A program made the translations under genes and the position numbers. Of a DNA stretch of 24,124 bases, positions 9,817-16,733 are shown in pieces (position 1 is the first letter of the stretch; the number at the start of each line of letters is the position of its first letter). Source of the stretch: an uncultured Collinsella sp. (GTDB lineage: Bacteria; Actinomycetota; Coriobacteriia; Coriobacteriales; Coriobacteriaceae); the NCBI GenBank assembly GCA_900759435.1, contig CAAEVD010000006.1, forward strand, positions 1 to 24,124, written 5' to 3'. The notes under the pieces were generated by a model. It saw only the letters and a program-made list of their open reading frames with translations, was not told the origin of the DNA and ran no database searches.

Positions 9817-10179
9817 ATGGCGAAATTCTTTAAGGACCCCGACGGCAAGCTCATTGCCGCCCTTGGCAACGACGTTGCAACCCCTGCCGGCTGCACGGAG
9901 CTGACCGCGAACACCGAGGATGCGGCGCACGAGAAGCACGTGCCGGTCGTTGAGAGCGAGCGCGACGGTCACGTGATCCGTGCGCGCGTGGGCTCGGTCG
10001 AGCATCCTATGGTGCCCGAGCACTACATCGAGTGGATCGCCCTTGAGGCCGAGGGCCGTCTGGAGGTCCATTACCTCCAGCCCGGCATGAAGCCCGCGAC
10101 GTTTTTTGCCGGCGGTTCCAAGACCGGTACCGTCTATGCCTATTGCAACCTGCACGGGTTGTGGTCCGCGACGTTCTAG
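9817..10179 (+). CDS. superoxide reductase (desulfoferrodoxin family) lacking the desulforedoxin iron centre
   Basis: This 120-residue protein has the complete mononuclear iron site of superoxide reductases. H41, H63, H69, C110 and H113 match the four-His, one-Cys site in order and approximate spacing, and the catalytic E39-K40 pair precedes the first His. Superoxide is reduced to peroxide without making oxygen, which suits an anaerobe. The N-terminal segment resembles the desulforedoxin fold of two-iron enzymes but keeps only one cysteine (C26), so the Fe(Cys)4 centre cannot form. This resembles the class III form described from Treponema. The start at 9817 follows AAAGGAG (9804-9810); an upstream in-frame start at 9655 has no ribosome site and adds unrelated sequence. 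The electron donor is not encoded next to it. Confidence 0.93.
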   Translation: MAKFFKDPDGKLIAALGNDVATPAGCTELTANTEDAAHEKHVPVVESERDGHVIRARVGSVEHPMVPEHYIEWIALEAEGRLEVHYLQPGMKPATFFAGGSKTGTVYAYCNLHGLWSATF

Positions 10180-10199
10180 GAGCGCGCTCCCGCTCGGGG

Positions 10200-10205
10200 T
10201 ATCAT
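10200..10205 (+). promoter_or_regulatory. candidate -10 element before the NAD synthetase-like gene
   Basis: TATCAT at 10200-10205 resembles a -10 box and lies 92 bases before the ATG at 10297. No convincing -35 box is visible. If real, the hairpin at 10225-10257 would sit in the leader of the downstream gene. Confidence 0.3.
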
Positions 10206-10224
10206 AGCTAGCATATGCACATGC

Positions 10225-10257
10225 AAGCGCCGACTGCATCTTGTGGCCGGCGCTTTT
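10225..10257 (+). terminator. intrinsic terminator or leader hairpin
   Basis: AAGCGCCG (10225-10232) pairs perfectly with CGGCGCTT (10248-10255), the loop is 15 bases, and the stem ends in TTTT (10254-10257). It lies 45 bases after the superoxide reductase stop codon and 40 bases before the next start. It most simply terminates the superoxide reductase transcript; an attenuator role is possible if the -10 candidate at 10200 is used. Confidence 0.6.
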
Positions 10258-10296
10258 ACTACGACAACGATGGTTTACGACGGAAAGGGCTGAGCC

Positions 10297-12282
10297 ATGA
10301 AGCTCGCACTTGCACAGATCGATATGCGCCTGGGTGATATTGAGGGTATCTGCGGTCGCATCGTGGACCAGGCGCGCCTGGCCCACGAGCGCGGTGCGCG
10401 CGTGCTGTGCGTGCCGGCTCCGCTCTTTATGGGAGCCCTGCCCGGCGGCCTGGTGGGCGCTGCCGACTTTGAGCACGACATGCTTGCCGGCTTGACCGGC
10501 GTCGCCGAGCGTATCCAAGAGCTCGATATGATCTGCATCGTGCCCGCAGCGGTTTCGTTTGAGGGCCAGCCCCTGCTCGACTATATGATGCTCAAGGACG
10601 GTCGTGTGGTGCCGGCCCGTTCGAGCATTGCCCTGCAGCGCGGTGGGAACGGCGATGCCCGTTGGGCGCCGCCAGTCTTCGATGTGGACGGCGTGCGTAT
10701 CGCCGTGATCTTCGACTTGGACCGCGAGCTCGAGATGCTGCCGACCGGCGTCGACCTCATCGCCTATTTTCAGTTCAACGCGTTTGATATGACCGACCGC
10801 GAGACCGCTGCGATCGCAGCCGTGCGCAGCGGAGCCTACCGCAAGATTGCATCTAAGCGCAGCGTGTGGTTTGCCTGCATGGCGCCGGTCGGTGCGTACG
10901 ACGAGTCGGTGTATACCGGCGGGTCGTTTGTACTCGACGACTGCGGCCGCGTGGTGGCCCAAGCGCCGTGTTTTGAGGAGAGCCTACTGGTTCAGGAGAT
11001 CCAGCGCGGTGTGATGCTCGATGCCTTGGAGGACCACGAGCTGCCCGAGTTTCGCTCCGAGGAATGGCTGTGGCAGGCGCTGGTGCTCGCCGTTCGCGAT
11101 AACGCCCGCGCCCGCGGTACGTCGCGCGCCGTGGTGGCGCTCGAGGGCGACCTGCCGTCGTCCCTGCTGGCGGCGCTTGCCGTCGACGCCCTAGGTCCGC
11201 GCAATGTGGTCGGCCTGGTGTTGGGACGCAACCGCATCTTTACGCCGGCGCAGGAGGAGGCCGAGGCTGCTCGCTGTGCCGCCGTTCGCGCCATTGCCGA
11301 GCGCCTGCATATTCGCACGGTTGAGCGCGATGCGCCGGATGCCGCGCGTGTGCTCGACCGCGATGTGTCGGCGGGCGACGCCGAGCGCCTGCGCTCTCGC
11401 ACGCTGGGCCTCATGCTGGAGGATACGGCGCTCGAGCTGGGTGCGATGGCGCTGAGTCCGCTGTCCAAAACTGAGTACGCGCTGGCGGCGCCCGCGCTTT
11501 GCGGCGGCTACCAGGGCGATTATGCGCCCTTTGGTGACGTATACCTGTCGACGCTCGAGTTTGTGGCGCGTGTGCGTAACCGCACGTCCGCCGTGGTGCC
11601 GCAGGAGCTCGTGACGCTCAACGCGGTGGAGGATTGCATGGAGCGCGTGCTGGCGCGGGCGCTCTCGACGCTCGACGGCCCGGTCGACATGCTCGATCGT
11701 GCGGCGCAGCTGCTCGGCGGACTTGAGCCGGGCGAGGTCGATGGCACGCTCGAGTCGCACGTCGACCGCAACCGTCCCTTCGACGACATTCCGATGGCTG
11801 CCGGCAAGCCCGAGGCCTGCTCACTGCTGCTGATGCTCGTGCGCCAGGGAGAGGCGGCTCGCCGCCAGCTGCCGACGGCGCCGATCGTCTCGGCCCGGTC
11901 GTTTGCCGAGCGTGCCTGGCCGTATATGCTCGCGTGGTCCGACCTGGGGCTCGACGGCAAGGAACGCATGACGGTCGATGCGCTGGCGCGCGCCGAGGTG
12001 AACCGCTTTGCCGACGAGGATACAAGCGAGCGCATGCGTGGCGAGATGATGGGCATACTGGGTGACCTGTTGGGTATTTCGCCCGAGCAGATGGAGGAGC
12101 TGCGCTCCGAGGATGGTCAGCGTCGCCTGCATGAGGGTATGAAAAAGTTTGAAGGCGAGGTCCAGGACGCCATCGAAAAGATGATGGGCGGCCAGGGCGG
12201 ACCGCAGGGCGGGCCCCAGGGCGGACCGATTCCGCAACCGCCGGTGGACCCGAGGCAGTTCCCCTTTTTCTCGCAGAACTAG
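10297..12282 (+). CDS. NAD synthetase-like pseudoenzyme (degenerate glutaminase plus degenerate NadE domain)
   Basis: The 661-residue protein follows the layout of glutamine-dependent NAD synthetase. The N-terminal nitrilase-fold segment begins MKLALAQIDMRLGDIEG. The second domain has LAALAVDALGPRNVVGLVLGRN, then SPLSKTEYALA where active enzymes have a TGNKSE-like segment, and a late ARRQLPTAPIVSARSF segment (from about 521) matching the family's RRQ-P-K-T-AFG region. The active sites appear lost. The nitrilase Glu is replaced by Ala (A41 in VPAPLF), no Lys is present around R108-S110, no Cys lies in RIAVIFDLD (136-142), and the SGGxDS ATP loop reads EGDLPSS (283-289). A tail of about 100 residues ends in GGP/GGQ repeats (about 631-645). 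The ATG follows GGAAAGG. A scaffold or regulatory role is possible but unproven; a database may simply label it NAD synthase. Confidence 0.8.
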   Translation: MKLALAQIDMRLGDIEGICGRIVDQARLAHERGARVLCVPAPLFMGALPGGLVGAADFEHDMLAGLTGVAERIQELDMICIVPAAVSFEGQPLLDYMMLKDGRVVPARSSIALQRGGNGDARWAPPVFDVDGVRIAVIFDLDRELEMLPTGVDLIAYFQFNAFDMTDRETAAIAAVRSGAYRKIASKRSVWFACMAPVGAYDESVYTGGSFVLDDCGRVVAQAPCFEESLLVQEIQRGVMLDALEDHELPEFRSEEWLWQALVLAVRDNARARGTSRAVVALEGDLPSSLLAALAVDALGPRNVVGLVLGRNRIFTPAQEEAEAARCAAVRAIAERLHIRTVERDAPDAARVLDRDVSAGDAERLRSRTLGLMLEDTALELGAMALSPLSKTEYALAAPALCGGYQGDYAPFGDVYLSTLEFVARVRNRTSAVVPQELVTLNAVEDCMERVLARALSTLDGPVDMLDRAAQLLGGLEPGEVDGTLESHVDRNRPFDDIPMAAGKPEACSLLLMLVRQGEAARRQLPTAPIVSARSFAERAWPYMLAWSDLGLDGKERMTVDALARAEVNRFADEDTSERMRGEMMGILGDLLGISPEQMEELRSEDGQRRLHEGMKKFEGEVQDAIEKMMGGQGGPQGGPQGGPIPQPPVDPRQFPFFSQN

Positions 12283-12290
12283 GCCGCTGC

Positions 12291-12388
12291 GCGCCCGCCA
12301 GAGCGGCAATCTGCCTTTCAATCGTCGGGCATGACCGCCAGGTCAATGCCCTCCTCTTTCAAGGCACCTTGCTCGCTCTGGCGGGCGC
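12291..12388. repeat. 98-base long hairpin between the NAD synthetase-like gene and ruvC
   Basis: The outer arms GCGCCCGCCAGAGCG (12291-12305) and CGCTCTGGCGGGCGC (12374-12388) pair perfectly over 15 bp. Further in, GCAA/TTGC (12306-12309 with 12369-12372), GCCTT/AAGGC (12313-12317 with 12361-12365), GGGCAT/ATGCCC (12327-12332 with 12346-12351) and GACC/GGTC (12333-12336 with 12341-12344) pair in order, separated by matching 3/3 and 9/9 base internal loops, with a GCCA end loop. No T-run follows. It may be a terminator-like structure, a dispersed palindromic repeat, or a structured RNA. Confidence 0.75.
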
Positions 12389-12423
12389 TCGCTTGCGTAT
12401 GCTCAACCTGCATTTAATCTCGG

Positions 12424-12454
12424 CTGACTTATGGGGCTGGCGTTGTGTTATTCT
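12424..12454 (+). promoter_or_regulatory. candidate ruv operon promoter
   Basis: A -10-like TATTCT (12449-12454) is preceded by CTGACT (12424-12429) with a 19-base spacer, which is longer than ideal. It lies 69 bases before the ruvC start codon and after the long hairpin. This is a motif match only. Confidence 0.35.
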
Positions 12455-12510
12455 AGAACAGACGTTCGTGAATAGTGCGCGGGGCCTTGCCTTGCGCTGC
12501 GCTTGTGGCG

Positions 12511-12517
12511 AGGGGAG
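12511..12517 (+). promoter_or_regulatory. ribosome binding site fixing the ruvC start at TTG
   Basis: AGGGGAGG-type sequence beginning at 12511 lies 6-7 bases before the TTG at 12524. The earlier in-frame TTG at 12503 lies before this site and is therefore unlikely. Confidence 0.65.
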
Positions 12518-12523
12518 GTTGGC

Positions 12524-13045
12524 TTGGTCATTTTGGGTATCGACCCCGGTTTGGCCCATACGGGTTGGGGGATTATCGAGGAACGGCGCGGAGAGGTTCG
12601 CTGCCGTGCCTACGGTTGTATTGAGACCAGTGCCGGAAGCCCGCTCGCGGTGCGCCTGTCGCATATCGCCCGCGACCTCAAGGGTGCCGTGGAGCGTTAT
12701 CGACCCGATACTGCTGCTATCGAGAGTATTTACTTTGGCGCCAACGTTCGCTCGGCCATCCCCACGGCGCATGCCCGCGGTGCTGCACTCGTGGCGCTTT
12801 CGGAATGCGCGCTCGAGATTGGCGAGTACACGCCCATGCAGATCAAGCAGGCTGTGGTGGGCACCGGTGCCGCGGACAAACGGCAGGTCGCCTACATGGT
12901 GCGTACGCTCACGCAGCTCGATCACGACCCGCATCCCGACCATGCCGCCGATGCCCTGGCCTGCGCCATCTGCCACGTTAACCTCAGCCGCACCCGGGCG
13001 CTTACCGGCGGCGAGTTCTATCAACAGAGAGGAACCGGATACTGA
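12524..13045 (+). CDS. ruvC: crossover junction endodeoxyribonuclease RuvC
   Basis: RuvC cuts Holliday junctions symmetrically after RuvAB branch migration. From a TTG start at 12524 the protein is 173 residues and begins MVILGIDPGLAHTGWG, the normal RuvC N-terminus. The acidic catalytic positions are D7, E67 (AIESIYFG) and D143, with H140 in PDHAADALA; a His at this place is also known from Thermus RuvC. The KQAVVGTGAADKRQV segment is typical for junction binding. The stop codon TGA shares its A with the ruvA start (TGATG), indicating translational coupling. The use of TTG may lower expression relative to ruvA and ruvB; this last point is inference. Confidence 0.95.
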   Translation: MVILGIDPGLAHTGWGIIEERRGEVRCRAYGCIETSAGSPLAVRLSHIARDLKGAVERYRPDTAAIESIYFGANVRSAIPTAHARGAALVALSECALEIGEYTPMQIKQAVVGTGAADKRQVAYMVRTLTQLDHDPHPDHAADALACAICHVNLSRTRALTGGEFYQQRGTGY

Positions 13046-13665
13046 TGATCTCCCAGCTCCATGGAACGCTTGTCGAGGCCACGATGAGCTCGGCCGTCGT
13101 CGATGTGTCGGGCGTGGGCTTTGAGCTCGGCATCTCGGGCAGCACCGCCGCCACTTTGCCGACGCCCGGCGGCGAGGTTCGCCTCTATACCCGTATGCAG
13201 GTGCGCGAGGACGCCATGACGCTCTTTGGTTTTGCCTCCAAGGACGAGCGCACGATGTTCGATCGGCTCGTGTCCGTGTCGGGCGTTGGTCCGCGCCTGG
13301 CGCTTGCCGTGCTCTCCACCTATACCGTGGGCCAGCTGTATTCCCTGGTGATGGCCGAGGACGACAAGGGCATGGCCAAGGTTCCCGGTGTGGGCAAAAA
13401 GACCGCGCAGCGCCTGATCCTGGAGCTCAAGAGCATCTTTGCCAAGGACAAGGGCTTTGTGCCGGTCGACGTGATTCCCGGCCAGGTTGCGATGCCGGTT
13501 CCCGCCGCCGCCCCTTCGACAATCGATGACGCCCGTGCGGCGCTCCTTTCCATGGGCTTTAGCCCACAGGAGACCGATGTCGCCCTGAGCGGGTATGATG
13601 GGCAGGATATGCGTGTCGAGGATCTGCTCGGCGCGGCGCTTAAGCGACTCGGAATGGATGCGTGA
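13045..13665 (+). CDS. ruvA: Holliday junction branch migration protein RuvA
   Basis: RuvA binds four-way junctions as a tetramer and loads RuvB. The 206-residue protein has an N-terminal OB-fold ([12 protein letters not shown], to about 64), two helix-hairpin-helix motifs at about 78-90 ([13 protein letters not shown]) and 113-128 ([16 protein letters not shown]), and a C-terminal RuvB-binding helical domain from about 165 ([12 protein letters not shown] ... [13 protein letters not shown]). The length is normal for the family. The ATG overlaps the ruvC stop by one base and the ruvA stop overlaps the ruvB ATG by one base. An AGAGAGGAA stretch before 13045 serves as ribosome binding site. Confidence 0.97.
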   Translation: MISQLHGTLVEATMSSAVVDVSGVGFELGISGSTAATLPTPGGEVRLYTRMQVREDAMTLFGFASKDERTMFDRLVSVSGVGPRLALAVLSTYTVGQLYSLVMAEDDKGMAKVPGVGKKTAQRLILELKSIFAKDKGFVPVDVIPGQVAMPVPAAAPSTIDDARAALLSMGFSPQETDVALSGYDGQDMRVEDLLGAALKRLGMDA

Positions 13666-14732
13666 TGTGGGAAGCCGATGACTCTCAGGACCTGTGGGCG
13701 ACGGCCGGCAACTCGCCGGCGGCATCCATGGCACACGGTGAGCGCATGGTGGGCTCGGAGCTGACGCCCGAGGACCTCGATGTCGACCGTACCCTGCGTC
13801 CCCAGCGCTTGGATGACTACTGCGGTCAGGAGCACATCAAACAGAGCCTGCGCGTGCTCATCGAGGCAGCGCAGAGCCGTGGCGAGACGCTCGACCACGT
13901 GATCTTCTCGGGCCCTCCGGGTCTGGGCAAGACCACGCTGGCTACGGTTATCGCCAACGAGCTGGGCGCTCAGATCAAGACGACGAGCGGTCCGGCCATC
14001 GCGCGCACCGGCGACCTGGCTGCCATCCTTACCAACCTGCAACCGGGCGACGTGCTGTTTATCGACGAGATCCACCGCCTCAACCGCTCGGTCGAGGAGG
14101 TCCTGTATCCTGCGATGGAGGACTTTGCCCTCGATATCGTGATCGGCAAGGGTCCGGCTGCGCGCTCGATTCGCCTGGATATCCCCAAGTTCACGCTGGT
14201 GGCGGCAACAACTCGCTCGGGCATGTTGACCGGCCCGCTGCGCGATCGCTTTGGCATTTCGTATCGTCTGGATTACTACACCGTCGAGGAACTCGCCCAG
14301 ATTGTGACACGCTCGGCGACCATCCTGGGCGTGACGATTGACCATCCCAGCGCGCTCGAGATTGGCTCGCGTTCGCGCGGCACGCCGCGTCTTGCCAACC
14401 GTCTGCTCAAGCGCGTGCGCGACTACGCGCAGGTGCGCGGCAACGGTCCCATCGAGCTCGATATCTGCCGCCAGGCGCTCGAGTTCTTTGAGATCGATGA
14501 GCTTGGTCTGGACTGGATGGACATTCGCATCTTGGAGACGCTTGCCAAGACGTTCTCCGGTCGTGCCGTGGGCCTGACGACGCTTGCTAGCGCGGTGGGC
14601 GAGGACCCGGGAACGCTCGAAGATGTTTATGAGCCTTATCTGCTGCAGTGCGGCTTGATGATTCGCACACCGCAGGGTCGCCAGGCAACGCTTCGCACCT
14701 TTGAGCATTTGGGTATTGAACCGACCCTGTAG
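13665..14732 (+). CDS. ruvB: Holliday junction branch migration ATPase RuvB
   Basis: RuvB is the hexameric AAA+ motor that drives branch migration with RuvA. The 355-residue protein has Walker [10 protein letters not shown] (83-91), Walker B with D134-E135-I136-H137, the sensor region AATTRSG, the arginine-finger region GPLRDRFG, and a C-terminal winged-helix domain ([17 protein letters not shown] and onwards). I chose the ATG at 13665 because it repeats the TGATG coupling seen at the ruvC-ruvA junction; the GTG one codon earlier (13662) cannot be excluded. The N-terminal 35 residues before [14 protein letters not shown] are somewhat longer than in many RuvB proteins. Confidence 0.97.
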   Translation: MWEADDSQDLWATAGNSPAASMAHGERMVGSELTPEDLDVDRTLRPQRLDDYCGQEHIKQSLRVLIEAAQSRGETLDHVIFSGPPGLGKTTLATVIANELGAQIKTTSGPAIARTGDLAAILTNLQPGDVLFIDEIHRLNRSVEEVLYPAMEDFALDIVIGKGPAARSIRLDIPKFTLVAATTRSGMLTGPLRDRFGISYRLDYYTVEELAQIVTRSATILGVTIDHPSALEIGSRSRGTPRLANRLLKRVRDYAQVRGNGPIELDICRQALEFFEIDELGLDWMDIRILETLAKTFSGRAVGLTTLASAVGEDPGTLEDVYEPYLLQCGLMIRTPQGRQATLRTFEHLGIEPTL

Positions 14733-14788
14733 GAATGGGCTTGTTTTAGCGCATCTGTAGGCTATCGCTGGGCATCGGGTAAACATAT

Positions 14789-14814
14789 CGCCGTTCGTCG
14801 GTTACGGGCGTTTT
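14789..14814 (+). terminator. candidate terminator of the ruv operon
   Basis: CGCCGT (14789-14794) pairs with ACGGGCG (14804-14810) with one bulged G, and TTTT follows (14811-14814). The stem is short. It overlaps the -35 region proposed for the next gene. Confidence 0.4.
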
Positions 14815-14838
14815 ACTATTGCGCGCGCGTGCTATGCT
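14812..14838 (+). promoter_or_regulatory. candidate promoter of the formate-tetrahydrofolate ligase gene
   Basis: TATGCT (14833-14838) is a fair -10 box, 40 bases before the ATG. TTTACT (14812-14817) could be the -35 box, although the spacer of 15 bases is short. Confidence 0.4.
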
Positions 14839-14878
14839 GGATTGGTCTTTTTCTCATCCGGTAACGAAAGGACCGCCC

Positions 14879-16546
14879 ATGCCTACTGACATCGAAATCG
14901 CACGTTCTGTTACGCCGCTGCCTATTACCGAGGTGGCCAAGAACGCCGGCGTCGACGTTAAGCATCTGATTCCGTACGGCTTTGACAAGGCAAAGGTCGA
15001 CTATTCCCTGCTCAACGAGCCAACTGATCACCAGGCCAAGCTTGTCCTCGTGACCGCTATCAATCCCACGCCCGCAGGCGAGGGCAAGACCACCACGACC
15101 ATCGGCCTGGCCGACGGCCTGCGTCGTCGCGGCGTCAAGAGCGCCGTGGCCCTGCGCGAGCCTTCGCTCGGCCCCGTGTTTGGCGTGAAGGGCGGTGCCG
15201 CCGGTGGCGGTTGGGCCCAGGTCATCCCCATGGAGGACATCAACCTGCACTTTACCGGCGACTTCCATGCCATCGGTGCCGCCAACAACCTGCTGGCAGC
15301 CATGCTCGACAACCATATTCAGCAGGGCAACCAGCTCGGCATCGACGTTAAGCGCATTACCTGGAAGCGCGTTGTCGACATGAACGACCGTCAGCTGCGC
15401 CATGTTATCGACGGCATTGGCGGCAAGGCCCAGGGTGTGCCGCGCGAGGATGGCTTCGACATCACTGTTGCCTCCGAGGTCATGGCAATCCTGTGCCTGT
15501 CCACGAGCATCAATGATCTCAAGGAGCGCTTGGGCGAGATCGTTGTCGGCTACAGCTATGCCGGCGAGCCCGTCCGCGCCCGTGACCTTAAGGCCCAGGG
15601 TGCCATGGCGGCCCTGCTCAAGGATGCGCTCAAACCCAACCTGGTGCAGACGCTCGAGGGCACGCCCGCGTTTGTCCACGGCGGTCCCTTCGCCAATATC
15701 GCCCACGGCTGCAACTCCATCATGGCCACGCGTATGGCCATGCGCTTTGGCGACGTCGCGATTACCGAGGCCGGTTTCGGCGCCGACCTGGGTGCTGAGA
15801 AGTTCCTCGACATCAAGTGCCGCATGACGGGCGTTCGCCCTAGCGCCGTCGTGATTGTCGCCACCGCCCGTGCGCTTAAGTACAACGGCGGTGTTGCCAA
15901 GGCCGACCTCAACGAGGAGAACCTCGAGGCCCTCAAGGCCGGCATGCCCAACCTGCTGCGCCACGTCGACAACATTCAGAATGTCTACGGTCTGCCCTGC
16001 GTGGTCGCCATTAACCGCTTCCCGACGGACACCGAGGCCGAACTCGAGCTCATCGAGTCCGAGTGCCAGAAGCTCGGTGTCAACGTTAAGCTGTCCGAGG
16101 TCTGGGCCAAGGGAGGCGAGGGCGCGCTCGACCTGGCCGATGAGGTCATGCGCCTGATTGAGCAGCCGAGCGAGCTCAAGTTTGCCTATGAGGACGGCGC
16201 TGATGTCGCTGATGCCCTCGAGGCTGTTGCCACCAAGGTCTACCGCGCCGACGGCGTCGACTTTACGCCGGCTGCCAAGCGCCAGCTCGCCGAGCTACGC
16301 GAGAACGGCTTTGGCAACCTGCCGGTGTGCGTGGCCAAGACGCAGTACAGCTTTAGCGACAACGCCAAGGCGCTGGGCGCTCCCGAGGGCTTCCGCATCA
16401 CCGTGCGCGAGCTCAAGGTTTCCGCCGGTGCCCACTTTGTGGTTGCGCTGACCGGCAGCGTTCTGACCATGCCGGGCCTGCCCAAGGTTCCCGCGGCCGA
16501 GAACATCGACGTCGACAACGACGGCAACATCACCGGCCTGTTCTAA
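14879..16546 (+). CDS. fhs: formate-tetrahydrofolate ligase
   Basis: The enzyme joins formate to tetrahydrofolate using ATP and gives 10-formyl-tetrahydrofolate, feeding one-carbon metabolism and purine synthesis; it is also the methyl-branch entry step in acetogens. The 555-residue length is standard. Visible family signatures are the phosphate-binding loop PTPAGEGKT (63-71), the [19 protein letters not shown] segment, and the [19 protein letters not shown] segment. The ATG at 14879 follows AAAGGA (14867-14872); an in-frame TTG at 14819 precedes the proposed -10 box and was rejected. No other one-carbon genes lie beside it, and a terminator follows directly, so it seems to be a single-gene transcript. 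Confidence 0.97.
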   Translation: MPTDIEIARSVTPLPITEVAKNAGVDVKHLIPYGFDKAKVDYSLLNEPTDHQAKLVLVTAINPTPAGEGKTTTTIGLADGLRRRGVKSAVALREPSLGPVFGVKGGAAGGGWAQVIPMEDINLHFTGDFHAIGAANNLLAAMLDNHIQQGNQLGIDVKRITWKRVVDMNDRQLRHVIDGIGGKAQGVPREDGFDITVASEVMAILCLSTSINDLKERLGEIVVGYSYAGEPVRARDLKAQGAMAALLKDALKPNLVQTLEGTPAFVHGGPFANIAHGCNSIMATRMAMRFGDVAITEAGFGADLGAEKFLDIKCRMTGVRPSAVVIVATARALKYNGGVAKADLNEENLEALKAGMPNLLRHVDNIQNVYGLPCVVAINRFPTDTEAELELIESECQKLGVNVKLSEVWAKGGEGALDLADEVMRLIEQPSELKFAYEDGADVADALEAVATKVYRADGVDFTPAAKRQLAELRENGFGNLPVCVAKTQYSFSDNAKALGAPEGFRITVRELKVSAGAHFVVALTGSVLTMPGLPKVPAAENIDVDNDGNITGLF

Positions 16547-16606
16547 GCCTGCCGCGCATAGCCGCTTGCCCGCCCCGCCGCGCCCCATGGCTCGGCGAGG
16601 CTTTTT
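16545..16606 (+). terminator. terminator of fhs
   Basis: AAGCCT-GCCG (16545-16554, overlapping the stop codon) pairs with CGGC-G-AGGCTT (16593-16603), with one bulged G, and the stem runs into a five-T tract (16602-16606). The loop is long and itself GC-rich. Confidence 0.6.
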
Positions 16607-16640
16607 GGTCCCAAGGGGATAGTTTTGGACGTGGCGGTAA

Positions 16641-16652
16641 TGTTGCGCAACA
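16641..16652. promoter_or_regulatory. 12-bp perfect palindrome in the leader of the zinc-ribbon membrane protein gene
   Basis: TGTTGCGCAACA is a perfect palindrome, 81 bases before the start codon at 16734. Its place in the promoter region would suit an operator, but short palindromes occur by chance in GC-rich DNA. No convincing -10/-35 pair was seen beside it. Confidence 0.25.
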
Positions 16653-16733
16653 AGAATCACGATTTCTCTCGTACGGTGTAGTTGGAAGAACTGCGCGGGC
16701 GCATTGCGGCTGCGGCGAGAGACGGGAGATGCG

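Noticed and set aside
9799..10962. 387-codon - strand frame spanning the superoxide reductase and the NAD synthetase-like gene
   Set aside because: It crosses two real genes and the hairpin between them; the composition is that of a shadow frame.
14819..14878. Longer start of formate-tetrahydrofolate ligase at 14819
   Set aside because: The family N-terminus begins at the ATG at 14879, which has a ribosome site; the longer form would start before the -10 candidate.
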